Assembly (NCBI GenBank): GCA_000231825.2
Contig: JH720302.1
Coordinates: forward strand, 701,881-765,880
Source of the DNA: Tetrahymena elliotti 4EA
Lineage: Eukaryota; Ciliophora; Oligohymenophorea; Hymenostomatida; Tetrahymenidae
Direction: 5' to 3'
DNA: 64,000 bases
The notes beneath the pieces are model-generated. The model did not search any database, was not told where the DNA came from, and saw only the letters and a program-made list of their open reading frames with translations. The position numbers and the translations under genes are program-made. Positions 13,801 to 26,180 of this stretch are shown here, in pieces. The first letter of the stretch is position 1. Every line of letters begins with the position of its first letter.

Positions 13801-14740
13801 ATCTTCATCTAACATGCTTTTTGAACGTTCATTGGGTAACTTATTAGCAGATGGAAAAGTTTGCTAGTTCCCTGGTTATTATTACTATTTAGAAACATCT
13901 TTCTTTCTGAAATCATCAAAATTATCCTAATTAGAATAGTCTTTTTCTTTAAATAAATCCCTGCTTGAACCAACAGAAAAAGTATCTCCTCCTCCCATAT
14001 TTGCTTTATTTGCTGCAGGTGCAGTATTGCTATTTATTTTAGAATTTAAAGGTACTCCAAACAAAGATGCCCTCTTTTCCAAGTAATCATCATCATTATT
14101 AAAAGCTGTTTAAGTTTTCTTTAAGTCTAGGTTAGATGATGGAATGTATCCTGATTTAGCATATCCTGTATTGTTATTCTTGTTATCATCTATATCAATA
14201 TCAAAATCATCAAAGAAAGTGTTTTGCTACTTGCTGTTTTAATTAATATTTTATTATGATTTGATTCCAAAAGATGTATTTGCAGCAGGTTTTCCATATC
14301 CTTTATCATTTTTATCATCATCTATCAACTTTAAAACATCATCAAAATCATATTGACCTTATTTCCCTCCTGCAGAGCTTGGCTTACTACTAACTCCAAA
14401 CCCTGTAGAAGAATATCCCTTTTTATCATTGTTTTTATTATTTGAAATACCAGAAGGATTATACCCTCCTAAAATATCATCTTCATCATCCAAATCAACT
14501 GAGGATTTTTTATTATTATTATTTCCATAATTGAATGCACTCCTATTATATACAATAAATAAAAATAAAACATTTAAATCCTATTATTAAACCATACTTG
14601 CTTTGTTATGGTTTCGTATTGTTTGTGTTAGTCAATGTTGCTAATAAATCATCAATGTCATCTATTTCATTATGTAAAAAAGTAATTAATTTATTGATAA
14701 GTGATTTTTTTCAAGATTTGTATTAAAATAAAATACCCAT
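10806..14740 (-). CDS. FBF1-like coiled-coil protein (ciliary transition fibre)
   Basis: Seven exons, 1184 residues, all phases consistent. Exon 1 is only 4 nt (ATG+G, 14737-14740). Introns: 14662-14736, 14543-14597, 13465-13529, 12369-12429, 11997-12055, 11736-11800. Splicing gives the start MDDIDDLLATL. The first ~570 residues are disordered, N/D-rich, with repeated acidic modules of the type DDILGGYNPS, DLGGYNPTLSR and LEKRASLFGVP. About residues 575-1000 form a long coiled coil (NYEGQIQLMRQNHEEQLQ). Near the C-terminus (about 1113-1160) a segment, DFMTQLKAIDQNSNF then ENLFIKEQFG, resembles the C-terminal LRHMAEQDRDFLENEQFFL segment of animal FBF1. FBF1 sits on transition fibres and gates entry of intraflagellar transport into cilia. 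The similarity is by eye: domain order, DDLL/GY modules and the C-terminal motif. A generic basal-body coiled-coil protein is the alternative. Confidence 0.65.
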
Positions 14741-15954
14741 TTTTTTTCAGGAAATAAGTCTTTTGTATAAACAAACCAGCTCTAAAAAGAAAAATATCAA
14801 GTTAAAATTTTGTAAGCTTAAATGCCTAATTCTTAAGATTAAAGTGAAAAATATTATTGAATTAATTAATGATAAAAAAATCAAACTTAGATTAATCAAT
14901 AAATCTAAAATCACAAATTATTTGAATAACTTTCTTTGTTTAATTTCAAACATTAATTCAAAAATTTTAAATGAATCAATCTAAAAGCTGTTTGTTAATT
15001 GTTAAAAAGTAAGCTGTTGATGATAATAGAATATCATTTTTATAATACTTTACTATTTTTTATTTATGCTTCTCTCAAATTTTAAAACCCTTATTTCATC
15101 TTAAATTAGAAATTAAAATAAGTATTCAAAATATATTTTCTTTAATATTTATGCCATTTCATTTAAATTTAACAGATTTTTTTTATTCCAAATAAATATT
15201 TCAAGATCTTTTAATGTTTTAGATGTAAAAATGAATCCATATAAAAGAATAGATCAAAATTCAATTCATATTACTAAATAATCTAAAATAAAAAAAATTC
15301 AATTATTAATTGATACTCTGAAGTGTTAAAATATTGTATTCTTATAAAAGAGTATTTAATTTTAAATTTTGGTTAAATTACATAATTAACAATAAAAAAA
15401 TGTTATTTCTGATCATTTGTAATGTTTTGCATTATTATTTTTTTAATTTGAAGTAAAAAGAATAATGATGATTCTTGTTTATTTAAAAAGAAAAAATGAA
15501 TTTTCTTTTTTTGCTCAATAATTATTTTTGAAAGAAAAAGATGTAAGCTAATTTTGGTTTAAAGAATTTAATTTAGTTTGAGTAATTCATTGCTAAATTA
15601 ATTAAATTGCAAGATTTTTCATTGATTTTTAAAGACTTTTTTATAAAATATAGATATTGAAGTAAATCTTCCAAACCAACCATGAAAATATAAATAAAAT
15701 TAAAGATTTAATATATTTGAGAAAAAGAAAAGAATGGTTGTGGTTTTAATATTTTGCTTTTTATAAATGAATATTTAATAGGAAAACAAAAATTGTTGGA
15801 CATATCAATAATAAATAATTTATAATTGAGGGATTGATTATAATTCATACAAACACTTTCAATTTTTATTTGTTAAGCAATTATTAAAAAGTGAAAGAAT
15901 TCTTTTCTAAGGTATTTTAAGATTTTTTTTTTAGAAATCAGCATAAAAATCTAA
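14741..15954. other. Intergenic, divergent promoters
   Basis: About 1.2 kb between divergent genes. A 73-codon Lys/Ile/Asn frame at 14763-14984 has composition typical of chance A+T-rich frames. No RNA gene seen. Confidence 0.5.
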
Positions 15955-17849
15955 ATGAGTTATTAAAGAGATATGAATAATATTTAGCAAATGCTGGGGA
16001 TTCTACTTCAGTTGCCTGATCCAAATTAAATGCTTAAAGCCAGCAAGCCATTAGATAGAGAAGAAGGATAAATATAAGTTATAGAGTAAGGAGTAGTTTA
16101 AAAGTATAAATGGTAGGGAGCTTTACCTAGTAAATTGAGAGATGAAAAACTTTAGCTTAATTTTGATAAATAAGCCAACAAAACCAAGCATAATTCATCT
16201 CTACTAAGCTATTCATAATAGATAAATCATTAGAGTTCTATTTAACATAAAAGGGATTAATTTTAAATTAGATAGCCTCATAAGATGTAAAATCAAAGTT
16301 TCTCTGTTGATTATCGCTCTAAAGATCATGCTAACTCTTACAGATAAAAAAATAACTTATCTTATAGCAATTATGATGAAAATTTTGGCTTTAATTAGAA
16401 TTAATCTGCATTCATTCAAAAGAATAATTTTTTTGAGAATACTTTCACCCCAAGTTCAACAAAGAATCGCTAAAATCAGCAATTTTTGCATTAATAATTA
16501 ACACCTTCTCATAACTTGCTCTCTCCTAAAAATAATTCATTTCATAACAATCAAATAAGAATGAGTATTTCTGAAAAAATGCAATAATAGCCTTAAGAAT
16601 CTAAGCTAGTAGCTGTTAAATATATTGGTAAATCTTTATCAATTAGAAATATTTTATTTAATAATTTATGTCTTCAATTTAAAGGTGTTCATAACGATTA
16701 GATTGGAGTTCTTTCAAGAAAAATACCTATGGAGGAGTAAGTAGAAAAAATCACCAAATGTAAGCAAATTCAGTTAGAAAGAAGAATAAAAAGTGGAGCA
16801 GGATACAGATAAAAGGCGATTGATAATTAAAATAATTAATAAAATGAATAAGTACAATAAAATCAAGAACAAACCATTCATCAACAATAAAAAAATAAGA
16901 TTTTTATCAACATAAAATCATCTAAAAGTATACTTATTTATTCTTTTTAAAATTATAATTTCATTAAAAGAGAATATGAAAATATTTATTTACTATTATT
17001 TACTTTTTAGAAAAAAGATTTAACGCAGAAGACCAGAGTGAAGAGAATAAAAATAATTTTAACTAAGAAACTGGTACAACAAATGATAATACCTTATCTC
17101 CAAAGTTAGAAGCCAAAAGTAGAGAAAAACTGTTGAATATTAGCTAGTAGTTATATGATATTAAAGAAAATGAAGAAGGAGAAGTTAATTTAAATTTCAA
17201 GGAGTTATATCCAGATTCGAATACAGATATGAAAAAGCAGCATTAAAATGCTTTGAGATAAGTTTTAGAAGAACAAGAATTTCAATCTAAAATAAAATCA
17301 CCTCTTAGTGATGTTAGAATGAGTCAAGATAATAAGAAAGTAGAAAATACACATTCAACTTTAAGTAGCACTTAATAGTAAAGATATAATAACAATAATA
17401 GTATCTTCAAAAATGATAAAAACATATAGTTATTTAACACTAATAGCTCACGCCCTAATACAACAGCCAATTCAAGGAATTATTATAATTATGCTTAAGC
17501 CTCACCATTAAATACATAAAATAAATAACAATCATTATCATTTAGAGCTTAGAGCTTGAACTAGCAAAGACGAGTTATATAAAATGACCCAAATACAGAA
17601 ATAATGCTAGAAAATAATTAAATTAACATAGATAAACTGTTGAATAATACTTAAAATCATTTTTAATTAAAACCACAAGAAATGCCAGATCCGAGTAAAT
17701 ATGATAAGTTTCTTGTTACTAAGTACTCTTTAGAGAGAAAATTAACAGCACTTAAGAAAAAAAGAGAAGAAAACCCTAATTATGGGAAAAAGTAATTCTA
17801 CGTTGTCTGGAATAACCAACAAATAAACTGTGTCAACAACTTTTAATGA
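15955..17849 (+). CDS. Unknown Q/N/S-rich protein
   Basis: Two exons, 603 residues; intron 16928-17010 (83 bp, phase 1) with a TACTTTTTAG acceptor. The N-terminus MSYQRDMNNIQQMLG contains a short amphipathic segment (ILLQLPDPNQML). Most of the chain is low-complexity Q/N/S. Two ordered islands stand out: a central one (about residues 205-290) with KLVAVKYIGKSLSIRNILF and RKIPMEEQVEKITKC, and the C-terminus with DPSKYDKFLVTKYSLERK and KKQFYVVWNNQ. These would be the places to look for homologues. I recognise no family. Exon lengths sum to 604 codons including the stop, which supports the model. Confidence 0.8.
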
Positions 17850-18673
17850 TATTTCGCAAATTAATTGTTCAAAGTATTTATCTAAAAATATGTTTAGAAT
17901 CTCAATTTCATACAAATAAAAAGAAAAATAATAGATTTACATCTATAAAAAACAATTTTCCTAACAAAATTTAAATTACTCATATTAATTTTTAATAAAT
18001 ATATTTAAAAAATAAAGAATTTAGTTAAACTAGTTTTTCATTCAAAATTTTTGTAATTGCATTTGTAAAATGTTTTTTAATACTGTAGTTATCTAATTTT
18101 AATTTATACTCAAAAATATCAATAAAACCTAATAAATAATGTGTATTTTCATTAATTTGACAAGTTTACAAAAATGGTTTTTTATTTTTAGCTGGTTAAA
18201 AATAAGGAAATTTGAAATCTTTAAAGCTTTATTTATTGCATTTAATTTAGAGAGATCACCTAATATATAGTCTATATTTTCTTAATATATATTTAAAGGA
18301 GTAAAATAATTATGATAAATCTAATCTACTCATTATTTTACTTTTCTAAAATTATTACATTCAAAAATTTTTGAACCTTTCTAAACAAATTAGAAACATA
18401 TTTTTGATAATTTGAAAAAAATGATTTCTCAAAATAAAGAAAAATTACAAAATAGTTTGAATGAATTTTGAAAATAGAATGAAGTGAATCGTAACTAATT
18501 TAAATTAGCTGAGAGAGATACGTACATATAAATGAATATTATTTATAAAACAAAATAATAAGAGAATAAATTATGATATTATTTGTTTATTGAGAGATTG
18601 GGTAAGTTTTTATTTATTTTTATTGAAAATTTTAGAGGTTTTTAAGATTTAAAGTAATTTAAATTCATAGCTC
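17850..18673. other. Intergenic, convergent 3' ends
   Basis: About 820 bp, A+T-rich, between the TGA at 17847 and the antisense TGA at 18674. Nothing supported. Confidence 0.6.
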
Positions 18674-21388
18674 TCACCATAATTCTTTGATGATTCTTTT
18701 TTCCTTTTCTAAATTTTCAACAAACTTGTGAGCTTCTTGATCATCAAGGTTTTTGAATTTTTGGACTATTTTTCTTAAGGCATTAACAACACTTTCACCC
18801 ATAGCAGTAGCACTTTATAATAAAATAAATTGATAAGCTAATGAATTAAATTATCTTAATTTTACCCACAAATGTAGATTATGCCGTTTCTTTCGAAGAA
18901 GGTGTTATAGATTTCTTCTTCGTTTTTGATCATTAAGTCTTGAACATAGACCTTGCTACCCTAATTTTTACAATGAACATTATTAAAATTTTTGAATAAA
19001 TAACTAAATAAATAAATTACTTGATCTCTAGAGAAAGCTGTGTATAACTTATTAATAATACCATTCTTTACATATTATTCAAGTTCTTCTCTGAAGATAA
19101 AATCACCATCCTAATGTCTGCAACCAAAGTATAAAGTAAACTCCCCAGGACAGATATTGATACCTTTTTTTTTGGATTATAATTAATTAATTTTATAAAT
19201 TAAAATTTTTCTATTTTTATTTACCTTTTTCTAAAAGAGCTTCTTTTTCTTAGCAAAAAGCGATGAAAGGGGCAATACCAGTACCAGGACCGATCATGAT
19301 GATAGGGGTTTTGCTGTCTTGGGGGAGAATAAAACTAGAAGTTTTGAAGCCAACTCTAATTCTGTTACCAGTCATACCGTTCTTGAGCTTGTTTTAGAAA
19401 TTGATCAAATACTTTGAGCAAATACCATGTTTTATGCTTCCGTCTTAAAGCTTATCTGCAACGAGACTGTCAGTTACAGTAACAATTTCAGGGTTTTTAA
19501 CATCAGAAGAGGAAATAGTGAAAAGACGGGGGCTTAGACGAGGACAAAGATCAACAAATTATTCAAGAGTTGGGACAATTTAATACTCCTTCAATAAGTC
19601 GAAAAGACATTTCTTCTTTTAGTATATTTCGGTATCGAATTCTTTCTTTCCAGCAGCAGAGGCTAGTTTTTCTAATCTATTTGTATTTAAAAAAAATTAT
19701 AAGTTAATAAGAATTAATAAATTATCCTTTCTATAATAGACACCCATTTAATATGGAAAATTTTTATTGGCGTTTTGAATATCTTAAATTAAATTTGGGG
19801 TTAATTTTTGGCAGAATTAAATTTATTCAGACAAATTATTTTGCAATCACAAAATTTATAATTAATTTAAATGCTAACAAAACTAATTAATAAGAATTGC
19901 TTATTTATTCTAACAGCTAAGTTTTAAATATTTTATTTAAGAAACATTTTCATTTTCTGTGCTAATTTTTAACAAAATCTATTGATGCTCTTTTTCTATG
20001 CTTGTTTTTATTATTGGAAAAGAAATTGCAATTAAGTATATTTGTTTACTTTGATTTGTCTTCTTCTTTGGTGGTTAATTTAGCTAAGTCCTTAAGGGTT
20101 TTCTTCATAAGTTGGCCTTAAAAGTCACAAAACTTGGTCAAAATACTTCTGATACTGATAGGGGAGGGGAAAGGGTATTTGAATTTTTCAGCAAATTCTT
20201 CATCAACAACAATTTCTACTCTTTAGTTGAGGTCTAAATTTAAATGAGCTCCAACTTTTTCAACAAGAGCAGGGTCATTTTCAGCAAAGATTTCAATATT
20301 CATAGCAGTCTTATATTTTAAGTTGGTATTTTTTAAATCGATTTCCATATGAAGAGTAGATCCATCATTATTGTTTTAACGTAATTCTCTCATGCTCTTA
20401 ACATTTGCAACTGTTCCATGAATGTAACCATCAGTTAAGAATTCATACTTCTTTCCGTCATTCTTAGCGTTTTCGAAATTGATTTCGGCAGCTTCAGTGG
20501 GAACTAACTTGAAAGCAGTACCTGATTTCTTTTTATTGTGATGTGTAGCAGCACTTTAATCATTTTGCTTTGTTAAATCAATAGGAGTAATAATCTTCTT
20601 GAGTTCAGTCCATAAGTTTTCCTTCCACTCATTGAAGTCATCTTCTAATGAGCTATTATCGTCTCCTTCACCATATCTGTAGACTCTAAAATAATTGATT
20701 AAAACATATTATCAGTTAGCATTTTAAGATGTTCATTCTATTAATTTTTGATAAAATTTCATAAAATATATACCTCTTAGCACCAAGACGTTCGAAATGT
20801 TAGTTAGTTTAACGACCCATAGAGTTGTAGTGCTCATATTGAGTATTACCCAAACCGAAAACGGTGAAACGGATGTTCTTGAAAGCGTTTTCTTCTTAAT
20901 GATTCTTAATCCATTCAAAGAATTCTTTGGCATTATCAGTGGGATCACCTTCTCCATGAGTGGCCATACATAATATGACTAAGTTATCTCCTTTAGTGAA
21001 AAATTCTTACTTGAAATCCTTCAAATCTTCTACAGTTGGTTCAAAATCATTATCCATGGCTTCTTGAGAGAGAATATTGCAAAACTTGTTTGCAGTACCA
21101 CTTTATGAACCAAAGAAGAAAGTAACTTTTCCATAAGATATTGTACTTTCTTTTTTCTTGATCTAGACCTTTTGCTCAACTTTAACTCTTTTAATGTTTT
21201 GTAAAATACATTAATATTTTATATTTTTTTTAGAGGAATCTAAATTTTTTTTTTGTAAGATTAGAAATAAACAATAAGATATAATAATTGTACTCTTAAG
21301 CAATGGGATCCTTCTTCAAAAATTTGAAGATCAAAGCTATGACAAAAACAGCTAAGCCTAATCCTATAAGAATGTTTTCTGTATCCAT
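18674..21388 (-). CDS. NADPH-cytochrome P450 reductase
   Basis: Seven exons, 657 residues. Introns: 21188-21293, 20686-20773, 19677-20049, 19164-19224, 18961-19020, 18813-18865; all phases agree. It passes electrons from NADPH through FAD and FMN to P450s at the ER. An N-terminal anchor helix spans residues ~5-25 ([17 protein letters not shown]). FMN domain: FGSQSGTA (57-64), [31 protein letters not shown] domain: PRLFTISSS (431-439, the R-x-[FY]-[ST] motif), GICSKYL (466-472), GPGTGIAPF (511-519), TAFSRDQ and YICGATAMGE. The C-terminus ends KELW, so the Asp near the aromatic C-terminus of animal reductases is Glu here, and the Asp after CG is Ala. Exons use more C-ending codons and CAA than their neighbours, which suggests good expression. 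Similar diflavin reductases (nitric oxide synthase reductase, methionine synthase reductase) are unlikely given the TM anchor and size. Confidence 0.95.
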
Positions 21389-23271
21389 GAGAGAAATCTC
21401 TTTTCTAATATTTTTTATGTTGCTGCTAATAAGAAACAAAATAATTGAATTTTTGGATGATAAAATTAATTATAAATTTTTTAGTTTAGCATTTAAAGAA
21501 ATTTTAATGATGTTCAATTCTATCTTACATAATTTTTAAATTAATAAATTGCATCACTTAACTCAATTTAATATCTTTCACAAGTAATAAATTGCATCAA
21601 AATTAAAATGAAAATACGTAAAGTAAGAGTTTTTATTTCTTTTACATTAAAGAAAAATTAATAAGCCTCATTTTTCAACCCTGCTTAACAATATAGCGAA
21701 TTATGTAAATATAACCTAAGTTAATAATTTAAAGATCGATTCAAATCTGTTCGAAAAATTTTTAGACTCTTAACACCTTTGAAATAGAGAGTTAGTGTTT
21801 AATTAAGATATAATTTTTTGTTACAAAATTTAGAAATTTGAAAGAATTTTCTACATTAACAAAAAAAAAGCAAATAAAGGCAAAAAATAAATTTAACAAA
21901 AATAATAATTCATTTTATTTTGGTAATATTGAAAATGCTTTAGATTAAACAGCGATGCTGTTCTTCTTCAACTTTTAAATTCAAAATATTAAGATTATTT
22001 TAGCTCTTATTTATTTTATTCCTTTTGAAATTTAAGTTAAGCTTTGTAAATGTTAATTGATTTTATTTTTGTTTGATAAGTGTTTTCGTTACATGTGGAA
22101 AGTTAATTAAATAGTTTTGATTTGAAATATATTAAAATATCTTTTGAAATAAACATATTTTTGATTATCGACTTAACTATTTTCATATAAAAAAACAAGA
22201 CAAACAATTAAAATAAAGACTTATTTATACCCTAACATAAATTTTCATAGCCTTAATAAAAATAAACTAACAAAGAATGTTAAAGTTAATGAAATAGATG
22301 AGATCAGATTTATCATTAAAAAAATAATTTTAGTTTGAATAGCGAGAGAGAATGGAGGAGTTTTTTGTGCAAATTATATTATATAAGATGCAAAATTTCT
22401 CTTTTGATTATCAAAAAATTAAAATATGATCTTTAATTTTAATTTATTGAAGAAGTAAAAGAAATAAGTGACTTCTAATAGAATCTTATCAATTCATTTA
22501 CAGATCTCTTTTTCTCTTGATTAATATTTTTGATAAAGAATTTACAAAAAAATATATTGTACTTATTAATTTACACAATATCTCATATTAAATATCTCTA
22601 CTGAATTACTATCAATTTTACTCCAATTTAAAATAGAATATCATTAATTTAAATCTATTCTAAGCAAAAGAGATAATTCATTGATAAACTAGATTGAGTG
22701 ATATCTGATAAGAGTTTTTGTTTTCAAATATTATTTAATAAAAAGTAAAATACTTCTTATTTTAAACATTTATTTTTTATCAAAAGATTTTTTTTCATAT
22801 TAAATCAGTTTAGAATTTGCTTTGGGATAAATTATGTCAAAATTTTTTTCATTAAATTAAAACAAATATTGGTAATAAAATAAATTATCTTTAAAAGTTA
22901 ATAATTATGCTAACTAATCATAAAAGGAATTAATTATTAGTTCTAAATTAGCTTTTAATTTGATTTGTTATCGAAATTCATTATCATAAAATAAAAATAA
23001 GAAATTTCTCACGTCAAAAAACATTTTTCAAGATAAAATATTAGCTCAATACAAAACAAATAAATCCTCATAAATATTAGTAAAAAATATATGCATAAAC
23101 TTAGACACCACCCCCAATTACTTAAAAAATCATTTTCAATCTCAATTTTTTAAATTGTTTCTGGGGGGGGAGGGGGGATAATATTTAAAAAAATTTGATG
23201 TATAATAAAGCTGAAGGATATGAAGGATAGGATTATTTAGATTTAGTTCTTCTTAGTTGATTGATTTAATT
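21389..23271. other. Long intergenic region upstream of the reductase, with a G-tract
   Basis: About 1.9 kb. Mostly A/T with no frame that resembles a protein. It should hold the reductase promoter at its left side. The only compositional oddity is the G-run at 23163-23177, listed separately. Confidence 0.5.
23163..23177 (+). repeat. G-tract (G8-A-G6)
   Basis: Eight G, one A, six G, the only such run in the window and striking in this A+T-rich background. It lies ~95 bp beyond the TGA of the truncated gene at 23272-24303, and a C-rich patch (CCACCCCC) is ~55 bp to its left. It could fold as a G-quadruplex, or be an assembly or PCR artefact. Confidence 0.7.
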
Positions 23272-24303
23272 TCATTAGTTATTTAAATTTAACTTTTTAG
23301 CATGACTATTTTTGAGTATCCTTGAATACTTATTATAATTATCTCTAACACTACTTTGATAAAGTTCATATTCACTTAAAACTTAATTTCCATTTAAATC
23401 TTCAACTTTGTTTTAGCATGTTAAAGCAACTAATTAGATGTCTCTTACTGAAAATTATCTAAATTAATTATTGCTTACAGATTATTGATAATCTGTTTTG
23501 TCTCTTTATGGTGATTAGAAAAGTTATTTTTCAGAGAGATTACTTTTAGGAGATATTTGAGGAATTTATAATGTAAATTAATTTCTTTTTATTCTTAATG
23601 AAAATTTATCTTTTTAGCAATCAGGTTTCTCAAATGACTACATATTAAATAATTCAATCAATTTAGGGTGTAATAAATTAATTAACTTTTGATTAATTTC
23701 AGTATTTTACTAGCTTTAGTTTATGATATTATTATAAGCTTCTTAAGCATCTTCAGCTTTTTAAATTAGAGTTTTTTTATTTTCATAAAAAATACCTAAA
23801 TTACTAGATTCACTCATATAATCCGAAATTACTTAGTTATTATTCTTATCTACTTTTATTATAGGCTTGAGAATATAATCAAATAGTCTTAATTAGTTTT
23901 CATTTAGCAAAAGTTTTTAAAGTTTTTAAAATTCTATCAATTTATTAAGAATGAAAACAATATCAAGATGATTGTAAAGCTTTTACAAACCATAATCAAT
24001 TACTTAAGACATCTTTTTTCTTTTTATGCAAGTAAAGAATGATATATAATACTTAATATAATCACATGATTTTATTCTGAGTTGTTCAAAAGTTTATTTA
24101 AAAAATCTTTTCAAATCTCTATTATTTTCCTTTTACTTTTATGATAATTAAAATGTATCAAATTTTTCTGATGCAACAATTTTCAGTGAATCTCTCTAGC
24201 TTAAGATCTTTAGATGTGTATTCTGTAAAGAATTCTTAACTAGTTTAATTAAGTATTTTTTTTTAAACATCTTGCTTTAATTTGAGCTTATAAACAGATT
24301 CAT
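23272..24303 (-). CDS. C-terminal part of a ciliate membrane-protein family (copy 1, 5' part missing)
   Basis: Open frame of 343 codons from the first in-frame ATG. The conserved block is LDIVFILNKLIEFQKLQKLL followed by NENQLRLFDYILKP, matching MQKLVELEKLKILLL and DEHQLKLFDYLPKP in the large gene at 35232-40455. A second shared block is KAEDAQEAYNNIINQ. In the full-length relative this region follows two membrane helices and a luminal domain. None of that is visible here, so the gene is either truncated or has upstream exons I could not find in 24304-26180. The frame is intact to the TGA. The C-terminal ~170 residues are closely mirrored by copy 2 at 26181-26792. Confidence 0.6.
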
Positions 24304-26180
24304 CTATAACTAATTATAATATACAAAAAAAATTAAAAATTTTACAATTAAAGATTAAACAAATAAGAAAATTAAAATCAAATTATTGGCTATTTTATTA
24401 TTTAAATAGTTTACATATTAGATTTATTATTTGTTTCATGAGTAAATTCTAATTTATTCATTATCCAATTTCAAAGATTAGAACTTCAATAAAGATACTA
24501 ATTGCTAGAAATAAGTACAATTTCTATTACTTTGAATTAAATACACAAAATGAGCTGAATGCTTTAGTTAAAATAAAATTAATTTATTTCAATTTTAATT
24601 TCAAAAAATAGTCTCTCATATCAACTTTTGATGCAAATTCATAAGCCTATAATTTTAAATGTCAATCCAGTAAATTAATAAGAATAAAGATTATTAAATT
24701 CATAAACGAATCTAATCTATGAGAAAATTGCAAACAAAAACTTCTTAAGATAATTTGTAAAGTGATTTTTATAGTAAAAAAATAGTAAAAATAAAATTTT
24801 ACATCGTTAATTCCTAGAATATGAAACCTTCAATTAAAACACTCTTAAATTTTCTTAGTAACGATTCTCCACTCAAAATAATTTTCTACAAAATGTGGGC
24901 TAATATTTAAAGAATTATTTGTAAGTTTATCTTTTTAATTTTTCAAATTTAACAATTACCAGTTTTATTAAAAATTAGACCAATATTTTTCTGAGGTCAA
25001 ATGTTTCGTCTTTTTTGTGGAAATAAAATATTATTAATTGAAATATAAAGAAAAAATATTCATCATAAATTTAACAAAAATAATCTAAAAAAATTTAATA
25101 AGCCAAAATAATCAATCTTCCAATCATAACTTTCTATTTAATTATTAAGAAATTTATGAAATAATTAATCATCCATAAATTGCTTGAGTTTGTAATCTTA
25201 AAAATTATAAATTTTATTCGACTTTCTCTCTAAGTTGCACCAAATTTTTTGAAATAATTAATGATGAAAAATTGTTGATAAAAAATCATTGATTGATAAA
25301 TATGATTACAAGAATGGATCAAAAAAATATTTTCAAAACAACAAAATTTAGAGTTACATTTTGAAAGAATAAAAAAATCTTTGAAATTAAAAATAAAACT
25401 AACATTTTTTTTGAACATTTTTACAAAATTTAATAAAATTAATAGAAATTTTGTAATTTAAAAAAATATTCCCCACAAAACAAATCACTAACCTAACCAC
25501 TCAAATTAACTTTTTTTTAGAAGTAGAAGAAAAAAAAAACTTGTTAAAATTAAAAGTACTACCTTAATGAAAGGAATAGCTAATTTTTTATTTAACACTT
25601 TTCTTAAAAAAGTAGCATTCAATTTTAACAAAAAAAATTCACTTAAATCTATTGTAAGTTTAGAAAAATACAAAATTTCTTTTCAATTATTATGTGATAT
25701 CCACAAAAGAATCCATTTTACTTTTAAATAAATAATTTTTTTCAGGCTTCAATGTGTACTATCTTTGATAGTGTTAGTTTAAGGTTGTAACTAATTTAAT
25801 TTTAAAGTTATTCAAACCTGATTTTAAATTAATACAATATACATATTCAGAAAAATATTTTTTACAATATTTTTTTAAGAATAAAATTTGATAAAGAGAT
25901 TTACTTCTAAAAGAATTTCATTTCTTTACATCTTAAATAAAACATGAATTTTATTTTATTCACTCAATTAAATAAAATTATCAAGATTCATTAATCAAAA
26001 AAGACAGTTTGAGATAAGCTAAAAATTACATTCCAAATTCATAAAAATAAAAAATTAACTTACACTTAGATAAAACCAAATTTTAACAACAAATACACTA
26101 AATACTTATAAGAATAAAGATTTTGAGAAATAATAAAATATTTTCCTGTTTTTGATACAGTGAGCATCAAATAAATTTTT
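24304..26180. other. Region between the two related copies; no gene recognised
   Basis: About 1.9 kb, very A/T-rich. It might hold 5' exons of copy 1, but I found no stretch matching the N-terminal half of the family. A 62-codon antisense frame at 25230-25418 is unconvincing. Confidence 0.4.

Noticed and set aside
14763..14984. Plus-strand 73-codon Lys/Ile-rich frame
   Set aside because: Chance-like composition in a promoter region; no splice sites extending it.
25230..25418. Minus-strand 62-codon Phe/Ile/Asn-rich frame
   Set aside because: No start context, splice partner or similarity; typical of chance frames in A+T-rich spacer.
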